In this document: positions 24,604-33,332 of the stretch, in pieces
Layout: each line of letters starts with the position of its first letter
Position numbering within the stretch: position 1 is the first letter of the stretch
Source of the DNA: Solidesulfovibrio carbinolicus
GTDB lineage: Bacteria > Desulfobacterota > Desulfovibrionia > Desulfovibrionales > Desulfovibrionaceae
Direction: 5' to 3'
Length of the DNA: 64,000 nucleotides
Assembly: GCF_004135975.1 (NCBI RefSeq)
Contig: NZ_CP026538.1
Location: 4,154,001 to 4,218,000 of the forward strand
Translations under genes and position numbers: made by a program
The notes under the pieces: generated by a model
What the model was told of the DNA's origin: nothing
What the model saw: only the letters and a program-made list of their open reading frames with translations
The model's database searches: none

Positions 24604-26292
24604 ATGCGCATAACCTGTCCTCAATGCGGCTTTTTCCGGGAAATCCCCGACGCCAAGGCCCCGGTCACCCCGACCATGGCCACCTGTCCCAAATGCCGCC
24701 ACCGGTTCCGGTTCCGTCCCCAACCGACCCCGGCCGTCGAAGAATCCTTCGTTACGGCCGAACCCGGCGTGTCCTCCTGGCGTCGCCCCGCCGCCCGACA
24801 GGAGCGTGCCGCCACGCCCCCGGCCGCCTGGGAATCACTGGAAGAACAGGCCGGCGAGACCGACGTCCAGACTGTCCCGGAAGACCTCGCGCCGTCCGGC
24901 CCGGTTCCCGTGGCCGACGCCACCTTCGCGCCTGATCCCGCGCCACGGGCCGACACGATGCCCCAACCGGAAGAAATCCCGGCCGACGACGACGCCGTGC
25001 CGCCCCCTACCCACTGGGAACAGCAGCCCGAACCGCGCCAGCCCCTGATCCAGCGCCGCCGCCTCGACGCCCTGGATGAACAGGACGAGCCGGCCGCCCC
25101 GCCCCGGCCGGCCAAATCCGCCGCCAAACGCCAACCGGCCCCCAGCGTCCGCGAAAACGTGGCGACGCCGTCTCAGCCGGCCCGCCAACCCGGACTCGAA
25201 CCCAAGCCGGAACCCGATTTTTCCGACGCCGACATCCCGGACGAAACCCCCTCGGACGTCGCCCGACGCATCCGCGCCCGGGTCGAACAAGGGCTTGACC
25301 CCACGCCCGCGCCTGAGTCCGTGGCCGCCGCCGCGCCCGAACCGGAACCGGAAGCCGCGCCCGAACCGGCTCCGGCTCCGCCGCGCGCCGCCAAACCCCA
25401 AGCGGCCACGACGCCTCCGCCCCGCGCCACGGCACCCCAGGCCGAAACGCCGGCCGCGCCCCAGGCCTTGGCCCCCGAAGACGCCGCGCCTCCCGCCGCC
25501 ACCAAGGCCCCGGCCGACGACCAGCCCCAGGAAACCACCGTGCGCGCCGACGGCGTGCGTGATATTTGGGCCAGACTGCAAGCCCTCGACGACCGCAAGG
25601 CCGCCCGGCCCCACCTGGAACACCAACGCCCGGCCGAGGACGAACCCGAAGAGCCGGCCCGGGAAACCGTCACCGACCCCGTGCCCTGGGAACGCCAGGA
25701 CGCCTACGGCTTTTTCCCGGCGCTCATCCTTACCCTGCGCAAGATCCTCTTCCAGCCCCTGGATTTTTTCGGCAATCTTCCCGAAGGCCGCCCCAAATCC
25801 AAGGCGCTGGTGTTCAATCTGCTCATCAGCGAATTTTTGCTGCTCATCGACTTCATGTGGACCCTGGCCGGTCTGCGCGCCCGCATCGGCAGCCCGGAAC
25901 AGCCAGACGCCTTAAGCGTGCTCGGCAGTTCGCCCCTGTCGTTTCTGTTGGCCCTGCTCCTGGTGCCCCTGGTCATTTCCATAGGCATCTACCTCGACGC
26001 CTGGGTGACTCATCTGCTGCTCATCCTGTTTCGCAGCACGAAAAAAAGCTTCGACGAGACCTTCCGGGTGCTGTGCTACTCGGCCGCGCCCACCGTGCTC
26101 ACCGCCGTGCCCGTGGCCGGACAGCTCCTGTCCCCGGTCATCCTCGTCTGGTACATGGCCCTGCAAGCCATCGGCCTCAAGAAATGCCACGAAGGCGCCT
26201 ACACGCAGACCCTGGCCGCCATCTTCATCAAATGGTCCATCTACCTCTTCCTGCTCCTGGCCATGCTGCAAAGCTTCACCCCGGGCCAATAA
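24604..26292 (+). CDS. Zinc-ribbon and Yip1-domain membrane protein
   Basis: 562 residues; ATG 24604 is favoured by AAGG spacing over ATG 24601. Residues 1-37 hold an MJ0042-type zinc ribbon: CPQCGFF ... CPKCRHRF (two CxxC pairs). A ~330-residue Pro/Ala/Glu-rich linker follows. From about residue 365 a Yip1-like membrane domain begins (FFPALILTLRKILFQPLDFF), with about five hydrophobic segments including LLIDFMWTLAGL and FLLALLLVPLVISIGIYLDAW. Probably an inner-membrane protein with a cytoplasmic zinc-ribbon head. Function is unknown; next to the small genes downstream it may act in envelope maintenance. Confidence 0.8.
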   Translation: MRITCPQCGFFREIPDAKAPVTPTMATCPKCRHRFRFRPQPTPAVEESFVTAEPGVSSWRRPAARQERAATPPAAWESLEEQAGETDVQTVPEDLAPSGPVPVADATFAPDPAPRADTMPQPEEIPADDDAVPPPTHWEQQPEPRQPLIQRRRLDALDEQDEPAAPPRPAKSAAKRQPAPSVRENVATPSQPARQPGLEPKPEPDFSDADIPDETPSDVARRIRARVEQGLDPTPAPESVAAAAPEPEPEAAPEPAPAPPRAAKPQAATTPPPRATAPQAETPAAPQALAPEDAAPPAATKAPADDQPQETTVRADGVRDIWARLQALDDRKAARPHLEHQRPAEDEPEEPARETVTDPVPWERQDAYGFFPALILTLRKILFQPLDFFGNLPEGRPKSKALVFNLLISEFLLLIDFMWTLAGLRARIGSPEQPDALSVLGSSPLSFLLALLLVPLVISIGIYLDAWVTHLLLILFRSTKKSFDETFRVLCYSAAPTVLTAVPVAGQLLSPVILVWYMALQAIGLKKCHEGAYTQTLAAIFIKWSIYLFLLLAMLQSFTPGQ

Positions 26293-26372
26293 CCCGGCGC
26301 GGCCTTGACGGAGCCGACGCGATACGCCCATAACGGACGCAGACCCACAGGGATTCTTCGCGGGAGTGGACC

Positions 26373-26708
26373 ATGCTGTCATGGCTTCAGACCAAATGGC
26401 GCGCCCTGTCCGAGTGGCGGCGAAAAGTCCGGGAACTCCACCCCGACGCCTTTAGGGCCATGGCCGGCGAACTGGCCGAACTGGCCGAAGTCGCCTCCAA
26501 GGTACGCCCCGAAGAACAAGCCTTTCTGCTCAAAATCCGCCGCATCCGCCAGGAAATGCGCGAACTTGAACGCCTGGCCGAACGCCCGGAATTCCGCCTG
26601 CTCTCGGCCAAAAAACGCCACGAATTGCGGGTCAATCTGCTCTCCTCCCGCGAACAGCTCCTCAAAACCCTCTCCGACGCCCCGGTGGTCACCACCACGC
26701 CCCAATAA
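26373..26708 (+). CDS. Small coiled-coil protein (111 aa)
   Basis: A charged helical protein with heptad-like spacing (about residues 28-95, e.g. ELAELAEVASKVRPEEQAFLLKIRRI, split by one Pro). No signal peptide, Cys or metal motif. It lies between the Yip1-type gene and the lipoprotein gene with short gaps (81 and 21 bases), so it is likely part of their transcript. No family recognised. Confidence 0.65.
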   Translation: MLSWLQTKWRALSEWRRKVRELHPDAFRAMAGELAELAEVASKVRPEEQAFLLKIRRIRQEMRELERLAERPEFRLLSAKKRHELRVNLLSSREQLLKTLSDAPVVTTTPQ

Positions 26709-26729
26709 CGGGCCACTTACGGAGGTCCC

Positions 26730-27422
26730 ATGCGCCACGCCACGCTTCTCCTCCTCGCCGCCCTCGCCGCCGCCCTGCTCGCCGGCTGCTCGGTCGAACC
26801 GAAAATGACGGCCCAGCACACCGTCTACATCGACAACTGGACCAAACGGAACAACCCCGAAGTCTACGTGGAGCCCCAAAAAGCCCCGCCCGTGCCCGTC
26901 TCGGCCCTCATCGTGCCCTTCCAGGTCACCCAGGACATCCCCTACGGCCAAGACCTCGGCGAACAACTCACCCGCGTCGTCTGGCAAACCTGGACCCGCG
27001 ACCGCGTGTTCCCCAAACTGCTCTACGAAGCCAATCTCAAAAACGCCTCCACCCCCCAGGCCGTGGCCCTGGCCCGCAAAATGGGCATCGACACCGTCGT
27101 GGTCGGCAAATTCACCTACATCATGTCCGGCGGCTCGCGCGGCTCCTCAGGCGTGTCCTTCACCTTCGACGTCATCGACGCCCGCAGCGGCGAACGCCTG
27201 TGGTCCATGGCCCACGGCGGCACCATGGAAACCGGCCTGACCGAGGACTATATCCTGTTCCTGCGCAAAAACCGGATGCCCACCGAACCCCTCTCGGCCA
27301 TCACCGCCACTCTGGCCATGGATATGGGCAGCCCCATCACCAACTGGAACTACGGCTACAAAGCCCCGCCCCCAGCCAGCCCCAACCCGCCGCCGCCAGC
27401 GCCAGCGGGCGCGGGGTCGTAG
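26730..27422 (+). CDS. Lipoprotein with CsgG/FlgO-like fold (230 aa)
   Basis: Signal peptide with lipobox LLAGC: the mature N-terminus is Cys at about residue 19, followed by Ser-Val rather than Asp, so outer-membrane sorting is expected. The body contains LIVPFQVTQDIPYGQDLGEQL, then ALARKMGIDTVVVGKFTYI and VSFTFDVIDARSGERLWS. This is the pattern of the CsgG/FlgO/GNA1162-type lipoprotein fold ('vaVlPf...g..la..l', 'Ga..vv.G.v', 'v.v.viD..TGe.lws'). The end is Pro/Ala-rich. The exact role is unknown. Confidence 0.75.
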   Translation: MRHATLLLLAALAAALLAGCSVEPKMTAQHTVYIDNWTKRNNPEVYVEPQKAPPVPVSALIVPFQVTQDIPYGQDLGEQLTRVVWQTWTRDRVFPKLLYEANLKNASTPQAVALARKMGIDTVVVGKFTYIMSGGSRGSSGVSFTFDVIDARSGERLWSMAHGGTMETGLTEDYILFLRKNRMPTEPLSAITATLAMDMGSPITNWNYGYKAPPPASPNPPPPAPAGAGS

Positions 27423-27445
27423 GGGAGAAGGGGAGAAGGGGAGAG
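27422..27445. repeat. Short tandem repeat (GGGGAGAA)
   Basis: Three copies of an 8-base unit GGGGAGAA/GGGGAGAG immediately after the lipoprotein stop. Too short to be a CRISPR; possibly a slippage-prone tract. Confidence 0.7.
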
Positions 27446-27459
27446 GATAAAGGCGAAGA

Positions 27460-27507
27460 GCGGGCTCTGCCCGCACCCGCCAGGGGCCTGAGGCCCCTGG
27501 ACCCCCA
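27460..27507. repeat. REP-like palindrome, copy A
   Basis: GCGGGC-TCT-GCCCGC (27460-27474) is followed by CAGGGGCC-TGA-GGCCCCTG (27481-27499) and GACCCCCAC. The TGA-looped GC stem is shared with copies at about 27734, 35689 and 57041. Confidence 0.7.
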
Positions 27508-27532
27508 CATGGTTTGGCTGGGGACCGGGAAT

Positions 27533-27590
27533 GCGAAACGGGCCGATTTTCGCGCGAGGCTTTGATCGCGTGAAAATCGGCCCGTTTCGC
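27533..27590. repeat. Long inverted repeat (about 22-bp arms)
   Basis: GCGAAACGGGCCGATTTTC (27533-27551) reappears inverted as GAAAATCGGCCCGTTTCGC (27572-27590), with a short extra CGCG match towards the loop. It lies in the convergent spacer between the lipoprotein and tsaB genes. It may be a bidirectional terminator or a mobile palindrome remnant. Confidence 0.75.
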
Positions 27591-27600
27591 TGGCGAGGTG

Positions 27601-27669
27601 GGGGCTGGAATTATCGGGTTGCCGTCCGGGCGGCTTCCGCCTGGACGGCAACCCGATAATTCCAGCCCC
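27601..27669. repeat. Very long hairpin: perfect 27-bp arms extending to about 33 bp
   Basis: Bases 27601-27627 (from GGGGCTGGAATTATCGGG) and 27643-27669 are perfect reverse complements. The inner GGGCGG/CCGCCT extends the stem to about 33 bp (one G:T) with a CTT loop. There is no T-run. This is unusually long for a terminator. Confidence 0.85.
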
Positions 27670-27733
27670 CGTCTTCTCTCGGGCCGGTCGCCCGCCGACC
27701 ATTCCCCCACCCGACCGACCACCCCGCCCATGT

Positions 27734-27776
27734 CGGGGGTTCGGGGGGCTGAGCCCCCCGGCCGCCGGAGGCGCTC
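27734..27776. repeat. REP-like palindrome, copy B
   Basis: CGGGGGGC-TGA-GCCCCCCG (27742-27760) flanked by GGGGGTT on the left and GCCGCCGGAGGC on the right. It is closely related to the element at 57041-57080, including the GCCGCCGGAGGC flank, and lies just downstream of the tsaB stop. Confidence 0.75.
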
Positions 27777-27796
27777 TTCTCTCTTTCTCTCCCCCA

Positions 27797-28567
27797 TTAC
27801 TCCATGGCCTGGCGAATTCTCGCTTCGGCGTCGTGGCGGGTGAGGCCCCGGTGGGCGGCGATGGCGTCGAGGTTTTCCTCGGCGTCGCTTGGGCGCAGGT
27901 AGAGGGGTTCCACCGGCGTGAAGCCGTAGTCGGCTGTGACGGCGGCGGCCATGAGGGCGGCGGGGCTGGGGGAATCGAACTCGGGGCCAAGGATGACGGC
28001 CAGGGGCGCGGCGGCCAGGAAGGCGTCGCGGTAGCGGGCCACGCCGTCGCCGACCAGCCACAGCGGGCCGACGGCGGCCCCGTCGGCGGCCCGGGCGGCG
28101 GCTTCGGCCACGGCAAGGGCCTTGGGGGCGCCCATGGGCATGAGGTCGCCGTCGGCCAGGAAGGATTGCAGGTAGACCTGGCCGGCGCGGGCGTGGGTGA
28201 TGGCCACCACGGCTCCGGTGGCCTTGGCGGCGGCGGTGGCGGCCAGAAGCGGCAGATGGTCGAGCCCGGCCATGGGGACGTTCGCGCCAAGGGACAGCCC
28301 CAGGGCGGTGGCCAGGGCCACCCGGATGCCGGTGAAGCTGCCCGGACCACGCACGCAGGCCAGGCCGCCGAGTTCGGCCGGACGAACGCCGGCCTCGGCC
28401 AGGACTTCGGCGATAAGCGGGGCCAGCACCTCGGCGCAGCGGCCGGTGGCCTCGGCCCGACGGTGGACCACGTCCTGGCCGGGCCGGCCGCAGGTGACCC
28501 ACAACGCCGGGGCCACGGCATTGATGACGAGGAGCTTCCCGGAACCGGGAGGAGTCAACTTATCCAT
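27797..28567 (-). CDS. tsaB: TsaB, tRNA threonylcarbamoyladenosine biosynthesis protein
   Basis: 256 residues. The ASKHA-fold signature CVRGPGSFTGIRVALATALGL (split here as CVRGPGSFTG at about residue 91 and IRVALATALG after it) is diagnostic of TsaB. The opening LLVINAVAPALWVTCG corresponds to the family's first strand 'iLaidTs', with Asp-Thr-Ser replaced by Asn-Ala-Val. TsaB partners TsaD/TsaE in making t6A37 on tRNAs that read ANN codons. It is the last gene of the cdsA-dxr-rseP operon and overlaps rseP by 8 bases. Confidence 0.88.
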   Translation of the reverse strand: MDKLTPPGSGKLLVINAVAPALWVTCGRPGQDVVHRRAEATGRCAEVLAPLIAEVLAEAGVRPAELGGLACVRGPGSFTGIRVALATALGLSLGANVPMAGLDHLPLLAATAAAKATGAVVAITHARAGQVYLQSFLADGDLMPMGAPKALAVAEAAARAADGAAVGPLWLVGDGVARYRDAFLAAAPLAVILGPEFDSPSPAALMAAAVTADYGFTPVEPLYLRPSDAEENLDAIAAHRGLTRHDAEARIRQAME

Positions 28568-29639
28568 CGCTGATGCTCAGTTGGCGGCGGATGTCGTTGA
28601 CGGTGGCCAGCAGCATGAGGCCGATGAGAAAGGCCAGGCCGATCTTGGTGGTCAGTACGCGCATCCGGGGGCTGACGGGCTTTCGCATGATGATCTCGAT
28701 GGCGTAGAACAGCAGATGGCCGCCGTCGAGGACCGGGATGGGGAGCAGGTTGAGCACGCCAAGGTTGACGCTGATAAGCGCCGCCAGCGCCACGACGTTG
28801 CCCAACCCCTCGCCGGCCTGCTTGCTGACCATCTGGGCGATCATGATGGGGCCGCCGATGCTGTCCAGGGGCACCACGCGTTCAATGAGCTTGAGTATCC
28901 CGGTGTAAGTGACGACCACCACGTTCCAGGTCTGTTTCACGGCCTCGGCGGCGGCCGAGCCGGCCCCAAGCGGCACGGAACGGGTCTTGCCCGAGGCGAC
29001 GATGCCGACCAGGGGCACGGTTTCCTCTTCGCCGAAGAGGTTTTTGACGGTGCGCAGGGTGGGCGTCAGGACAAAGGTCTCGTCCTTGCCGTCGCGGCTG
29101 ACGGTCAGCTTCACGGGCTGGCCGTTGCTGGTGCGGATGGCTGTGGACAGGGCGTCCCAGTTGGCCACCGGGCCGCCGTTTAAGCTGGTGACGACGTCGC
29201 CCGGGGCCAGGCCGGCCACGGCGGCGGGGCTGTCCTTTTGCACCTGGCCGATGATGGGCAGCATCTCGAAGCGGCCCTCGGCGGCGAGCAGGCCCCAGAA
29301 CAGCAGCCAGGCCAGGACGAAGTTGAAAATGGGGCCGGCGGCCACCACGATCATGCGCTGCCAGGCCGGGCGCAGGCGGAAATGGGTTTCGGGCGGGAAG
29401 TCGTCCGGGGCGGTGTCGTCGGGGTCCTGGGCCACCAGCTGGACATAGCCGCCCAGGGGAATGGCCGAGAGGATGTAGCGGGTCTTGCCACGGGTGAAGC
29501 CGAAGATTTTCGGGCCAAATCCCAGGGAGAAGGTGGTCACGCCCATGCCAAAGGCCCGGGCGGCGATGAAATGCCCCAGTTCGTGGAAGAAGATCAGGCC
29601 GCCAAGGACCAGGGCCACGGCAACGATGCTTTCTATCAT
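28560..29639 (-). CDS. rseP: RIP site-2 zinc metalloprotease RseP
   Basis: 359 residues from ATG 29639 (a GTG at 29651 would add four). HELGH at residues 19-23 in the first membrane helix gives the zinc ligands, and NLLPIPVLDGGHL (about 300-312) gives the second ligand motif. A single PDZ domain lies between (GLAPGDVVTSLNGGPV). About four membrane segments. RseP cleaves anti-sigma factors and remnant signal peptides within the inner membrane. It sits downstream of dxr, as is common in proteobacteria, with a 126-base gap. Confidence 0.92.
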   Translation of the reverse strand: MIESIVAVALVLGGLIFFHELGHFIAARAFGMGVTTFSLGFGPKIFGFTRGKTRYILSAIPLGGYVQLVAQDPDDTAPDDFPPETHFRLRPAWQRMIVVAAGPIFNFVLAWLLFWGLLAAEGRFEMLPIIGQVQKDSPAAVAGLAPGDVVTSLNGGPVANWDALSTAIRTSNGQPVKLTVSRDGKDETFVLTPTLRTVKNLFGEEETVPLVGIVASGKTRSVPLGAGSAAAEAVKQTWNVVVVTYTGILKLIERVVPLDSIGGPIMIAQMVSKQAGEGLGNVVALAALISVNLGVLNLLPIPVLDGGHLLFYAIEIIMRKPVSPRMRVLTTKIGLAFLIGLMLLATVNDIRRQLSISDG

Positions 29640-29765
29640 GGGCGCTCGCACTCGCCGGCAAAGGAGTCGGGCCGGCGTCGGTGTTTGACGGCGGGGCTTC
29701 GGCCGGGAAATCCGGCTTCGGTCCTGCCGAAGGATAAAGATAAGCGGCGTCGGCGCAAAGGCAAC

Positions 29766-31028
29766 TTATCGCCGCCGCGCGGCCCAGTCGGCCGTCTCCC
29801 GGCGCACCCGGGCGTCGAGGTCGGCGACGGTCGCGACATCGGGCAGGGGCTGCCCGGCGTGGGCGTCAAGGGCGGCCGCGATGGCCGCCGGAATGTCCAG
29901 GAAAGCCAGGCGTTCGGTCAGGAAAAGGTCCACGGCCACTTCGTTGGCGGCGTTGAGGACCACGGTGTGGCTGGCGCCGCCGCAAAGCGCCTGTCGGGCC
30001 AGGCCCAGGCAGGGAAAATCGTCGTCGCGCGGGGCTTCGAAGGTCAGCGCCGCCAGTTTGACCAGATCGACCCGGGGGACGGCCAGGGACAGCCGGCGCG
30101 GATAGCCCAGGCAGTAGGCGATGGCCACGCGCATGTCGGGCGGGCCGAGGTGGGCCAAAAGCGAGCCGTCGTGGAGCTGGGCCAGGGAGTGGACGATGCT
30201 TTGGGGATGGACCACCACGTCCACCTGGGACACGGGCAGGCCGTACAGCCGGCAGGCCTCGATGACCTCCAGCCCCTTGTTCATGAGGGTGGCGGAATCC
30301 ACGCTGATTTTGGGGCCCATGGACCAGTTGGGGTGGGCCAGGGCCATGGCCGGGGTGACGGCTTCCAGGCAGGCCCGGTCAGCGCACCGAAAGGGGCCGC
30401 CCGAGGCGGTCAAGACCAGCTTTTCGACCAGGGGCAGATCGGGCAGGCCCACGCCGCCCAGGGCCTGGAACAGGGCGTTGTGTTCGGAGTCCACGGGCAG
30501 GATCACCGCGCCCGAGCCGGCGGCGGCGGTTCGGATGAGGTCGCCGGCCAGGACCAGGGATTCCTTGTTGGCCAGGGCCACGATCTTGCCGGCGGCCACG
30601 GCGGCCAGGGTCGGCCCAAGCCCGGCCGCGCCGACAATGGCCGAGACCACGAGATCGACCTCCGGGGCGCTGGCCAGGGCGGCGTAGCCGGCCGGGCCGG
30701 TGAGGATGTCCGGCCGGTAGCCGGCCGGCAGCAGCTCGGCCAGGGCGGCGGCCCGGGCGTCGTCGATGACGGCCAGCACGGCCGGCCGGAAGGCGGCGGC
30801 CTGCTCGGCCAAGAGCTTGACGTTGGTCGCGCCGGCCAGGGCCACGACGTCGTATTCCCCGGGATGCTCGGCCGCGACCCTAAGGGTGCTGACGCCAATG
30901 GAGCCGGTGGCCCCAAGCAGGGCCAGACGCCTGGGCCGGCCGGGATCGCGGGCGGACAGGGAGGAGATATAGCCTTGGCCGGGGCAGGGACAGGGACCAG
31001 CCGCGTTGGCGGCGGAAATCGGGGTCAT
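29766..31028 (-). CDS. dxr: 1-deoxy-D-xylulose 5-phosphate reductoisomerase
   Basis: 420 residues from the ATG that overlaps the upstream stop (ATGA). NADPH-binding LLGATGSIGVSTL at about residues 37-49; metal/substrate motifs PVDSEHNALFQ and SASGGPF; NWSMGPKISVDSATLMNKGLE-type segment (KISVDSATLMNKG) near residue 225. It converts DXP to MEP in isoprenoid synthesis. The first ~30 residues, with several Cys/Pro, are an extension beyond most homologues, so a downstream start is possible, though the ATGA overlap supports this one. Confidence 0.93.
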   Translation of the reverse strand: MTPISAANAAGPCPCPGQGYISSLSARDPGRPRRLALLGATGSIGVSTLRVAAEHPGEYDVVALAGATNVKLLAEQAAAFRPAVLAVIDDARAAALAELLPAGYRPDILTGPAGYAALASAPEVDLVVSAIVGAAGLGPTLAAVAAGKIVALANKESLVLAGDLIRTAAAGSGAVILPVDSEHNALFQALGGVGLPDLPLVEKLVLTASGGPFRCADRACLEAVTPAMALAHPNWSMGPKISVDSATLMNKGLEVIEACRLYGLPVSQVDVVVHPQSIVHSLAQLHDGSLLAHLGPPDMRVAIAYCLGYPRRLSLAVPRVDLVKLAALTFEAPRDDDFPCLGLARQALCGGASHTVVLNAANEVAVDLFLTERLAFLDIPAAIAAALDAHAGQPLPDVATVADLDARVRRETADWAARRR

Positions 31029-32539
31029 GGGTCGCGTCGCGCCTTTGCCGGATCGGCGGCCCCGGGCGGGGCGATGCCGTAGCGGCCGAGAATTTCGGCG
31101 ACCCGGGCCGGGAGGTTGGTGGCCACCTTCCCCAGCGCCGCCAGATTGATGCACAAATAGAGGTCGACCTTGAAGCCGGCCTCTTCCCACAACGTGACCA
31201 GGGCCTTGGCCAGCTCCGGTTCGATCTGGAAAAGCTTCAACTTCTCCTGGAACTCGGCCGGGTTTTTGGCCCGCCACAGCAGGGACTCGGCCAAGTCCGG
31301 GTCGTCGTCGAAAAATTGCTTGCGCCGGATCTTGTTGAGTCCGGCCTCGGCCAGGGCGTCCACATCGGCCTTGGCGGCCCGCCGGGTCCGGGCCGGCTTG
31401 ACCTGGATGCGGGCGGCGTCGGCCTCGCCTTTTTCGCGCAGCAAATGGGCGAAATCGAGTTCCATGACGTGCTCAAGGACGTTGCCCAGGCGCTTGGCCT
31501 CGAAGTAGCCGGCGGCCTGGATGAGCCAGGCGACTTCCTTGGCCGAAAAGTCCCGCAGCGCCTTGGAAAAATCCTCGCGCACCACCCGCAGCGACACCAT
31601 GGCCCCCAGGGCCAGGGCCACGCACAGCTCGCCCAGGCGTTCGCGTTTTTCTTCGGCGTCCTCGGCGGCGTCGGTGAGCGCTTCACGATATTCGCCGGCC
31701 ACGGCGTCCATGGCCCCCACTCGGGCGGCGAAGGTCAGTTCGTCGCGGTCCAGGCGCTTGTCCGCGTCGCCGAGGTCGGCGCGCAGGCACAGGGACAGGA
31801 CGGCCTCGGCGTTTTGGCGGCCGTCGTCGCCGCTTGCCGCTTCCTCGAAGCTGCTTTGGACGCGGGTCTTGGAGATGGCCTTGGTGGTGCCCTTGAGGCC
31901 TTCGAGCACGGCGTCGAAGGGGTAGACCACAATCAGCAGCTGGCCTTCGCGCAGCAGACGGTAACGGCGCGCGGCCAGGATGCCGTCGTAGGCCCCGCGC
32001 ACCTCTTCCTTGATGAACCGGTCGATGTAGGCCCGCCAGTAAAGCTCGTCAAAGACCATGGTGGCGGTGATTTCCTCGATCTTCACCAAAGAATTCTCGC
32101 CGAAATGGCGGATGACGGCGTCGCTGAAATTGTCCTTGACCAGGCTTGAGGCATAGACCGCGCCCTGCAGGCACTTGGCCAGGATGGTTTCCTGGCGTTC
32201 CAGGCGGCGGGCCAGCTTTTCCTGGGCCGCCGCGTCGCCCACGGCCTTGGCTTTGCCCCAGTGGTTGAGCTCGATCAGATAGGCGGAAAAATGCTCCTTG
32301 AGATAGGCGTGGCCGGGATGCAGGCCCTCGGCCCGGCGCAGAAGCATGTCCATGAGGCTTTGCTGCTCGGTTTCAAGCAGGGGAAATTCGTTGATGCGCC
32401 CTCGGTTGGCCCGCAAAAACTCCAGGAAAACCCGCTCCTCCAGCACTTCCCGTCGGGCTTTTACGGCCTTGAGTTCCTCAAGGCGCTCCAGGCAGGCGGC
32501 AAATCGGCCGTCGCGGTCAAGCGAAGCGGTATCGTCCAT
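31025..32539 (-). CDS. Conserved hypothetical protein (504 aa) inside the cdsA-dxr operon
   Basis: Soluble, predominantly helical and charged, with no signal peptide or membrane segment. Features include a helical N-terminus (ERLEELKAVKARREVLEERVF), a central basic/acidic stretch after KGTTKAISKTRVQSSFEEAA, and a C-terminal TRRAAKADVDALAEAGLNKIRRK segment. I do not recognise the family. It starts 13 bases after the cdsA stop and ends in an ATGA overlap with dxr, so it is co-translated with lipid and isoprenoid enzymes; a function there is not implied by sequence. Confidence 0.75.
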   Translation of the reverse strand: MDDTASLDRDGRFAACLERLEELKAVKARREVLEERVFLEFLRANRGRINEFPLLETEQQSLMDMLLRRAEGLHPGHAYLKEHFSAYLIELNHWGKAKAVGDAAAQEKLARRLERQETILAKCLQGAVYASSLVKDNFSDAVIRHFGENSLVKIEEITATMVFDELYWRAYIDRFIKEEVRGAYDGILAARRYRLLREGQLLIVVYPFDAVLEGLKGTTKAISKTRVQSSFEEAASGDDGRQNAEAVLSLCLRADLGDADKRLDRDELTFAARVGAMDAVAGEYREALTDAAEDAEEKRERLGELCVALALGAMVSLRVVREDFSKALRDFSAKEVAWLIQAAGYFEAKRLGNVLEHVMELDFAHLLREKGEADAARIQVKPARTRRAAKADVDALAEAGLNKIRRKQFFDDDPDLAESLLWRAKNPAEFQEKLKLFQIEPELAKALVTLWEEAGFKVDLYLCINLAALGKVATNLPARVAEILGRYGIAPPGAADPAKARRDP

Positions 32540-32552
32540 GGCGTGGCGGCTC

Positions 32553-33332
32553 CTATCCGGCCAGTCCCGGCAGGGACCGGCAGGCGGCATAGGCCAGGAT
32601 GGCCGGGAGCAGGCCGTCGACGCGGTCGAGCAGCCCGCCGTGCCCGGGCAGGATGGCCCCGGAATCCTTGACTCCGGCGGCCCGTTTGAGGGCGGATTCG
32701 AAAAAGTCCCCGAATTGGGAAATAACGGCCAGCCCCGCGCCAAGAACCGCCAGGGCCGGCCAGGCGGCGGGCGTTGCGGCGGCGAAGCACGAGGCGACCA
32801 GGGTCGAGGCGACAACGCCGCTTATGGTCCCGGCCCAGGTCTTGCCCGGGCTTACGGCCGGCCAGACCTTGGCCCCGCCCACGGCGTGGCCGCCGTAGTA
32901 GGCCCCGGTGTCGGCGGCCATGACCACGGCCAGGACCAGGGCCGTTTCCAGGGGCGAAAAGGCGCAGATAAGGCCTAGGCTGACAGGCACATAGAGCAGC
33001 GCCACGGCCAGACGGCCGCGCGGCGGCTCGGTCTCGCCCCGGGCGGCGAAGCGGCGCAGGAAATCGAATTGCTCCAGCCACAGCGCCAGGGCCAAAATGC
33101 CGATGACCGCCGGCCACAGCTGGAATCCCAGGCAAGCCACGCAGGCCGCGCCCAGGGCGTAGGCCACGATTTCGAGCACCGGCCCGGGACGGCCGGCCAT
33201 GGCGAAAAATTCCCGCATCCCCAGGATCGAGGCGGCGGCGACGAGAACAATAAGGGGCCAGCCGCCAGACCAGACGGCCGCGCCCAGCACCGGCAGCCCG
33301 ACGGCTGCCGTCAAAACGCGCTTGTTCTTCAA
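32553..33332 (-). CDS. cdsA: Phosphatidate cytidylyltransferase CdsA
   Basis: 259 residues with about seven membrane segments. The CTP-transferase signature is present: SQFGDFFESALKRAAGVKD followed by GAILPGHGGLLDRVDG (about residues 205-240). MAADTGAYYGGH (about 138-149) is the upstream conserved acidic motif. It makes CDP-diacylglycerol from phosphatidate and CTP at the inner membrane. The usual neighbour uppS is not upstream here. Confidence 0.93.
   Translation of the reverse strand: MKNKRVLTAAVGLPVLGAAVWSGGWPLIVLVAAASILGMREFFAMAGRPGPVLEIVAYALGAACVACLGFQLWPAVIGILALALWLEQFDFLRRFAARGETEPPRGRLAVALLYVPVSLGLICAFSPLETALVLAVVMAADTGAYYGGHAVGGAKVWPAVSPGKTWAGTISGVVASTLVASCFAAATPAAWPALAVLGAGLAVISQFGDFFESALKRAAGVKDSGAILPGHGGLLDRVDGLLPAILAYAACRSLPGLAG

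Noticed and set aside
27422-27445. CRISPR array suggested by tandem repeats
   Set aside because: The repeat unit is eight bases with no spacers and no cas genes nearby; it is a simple tandem repeat.
29238-31082. A 614-codon plus-strand frame opposite rseP and dxr
   Set aside because: Antisense to two unambiguous housekeeping genes; low-complexity product.
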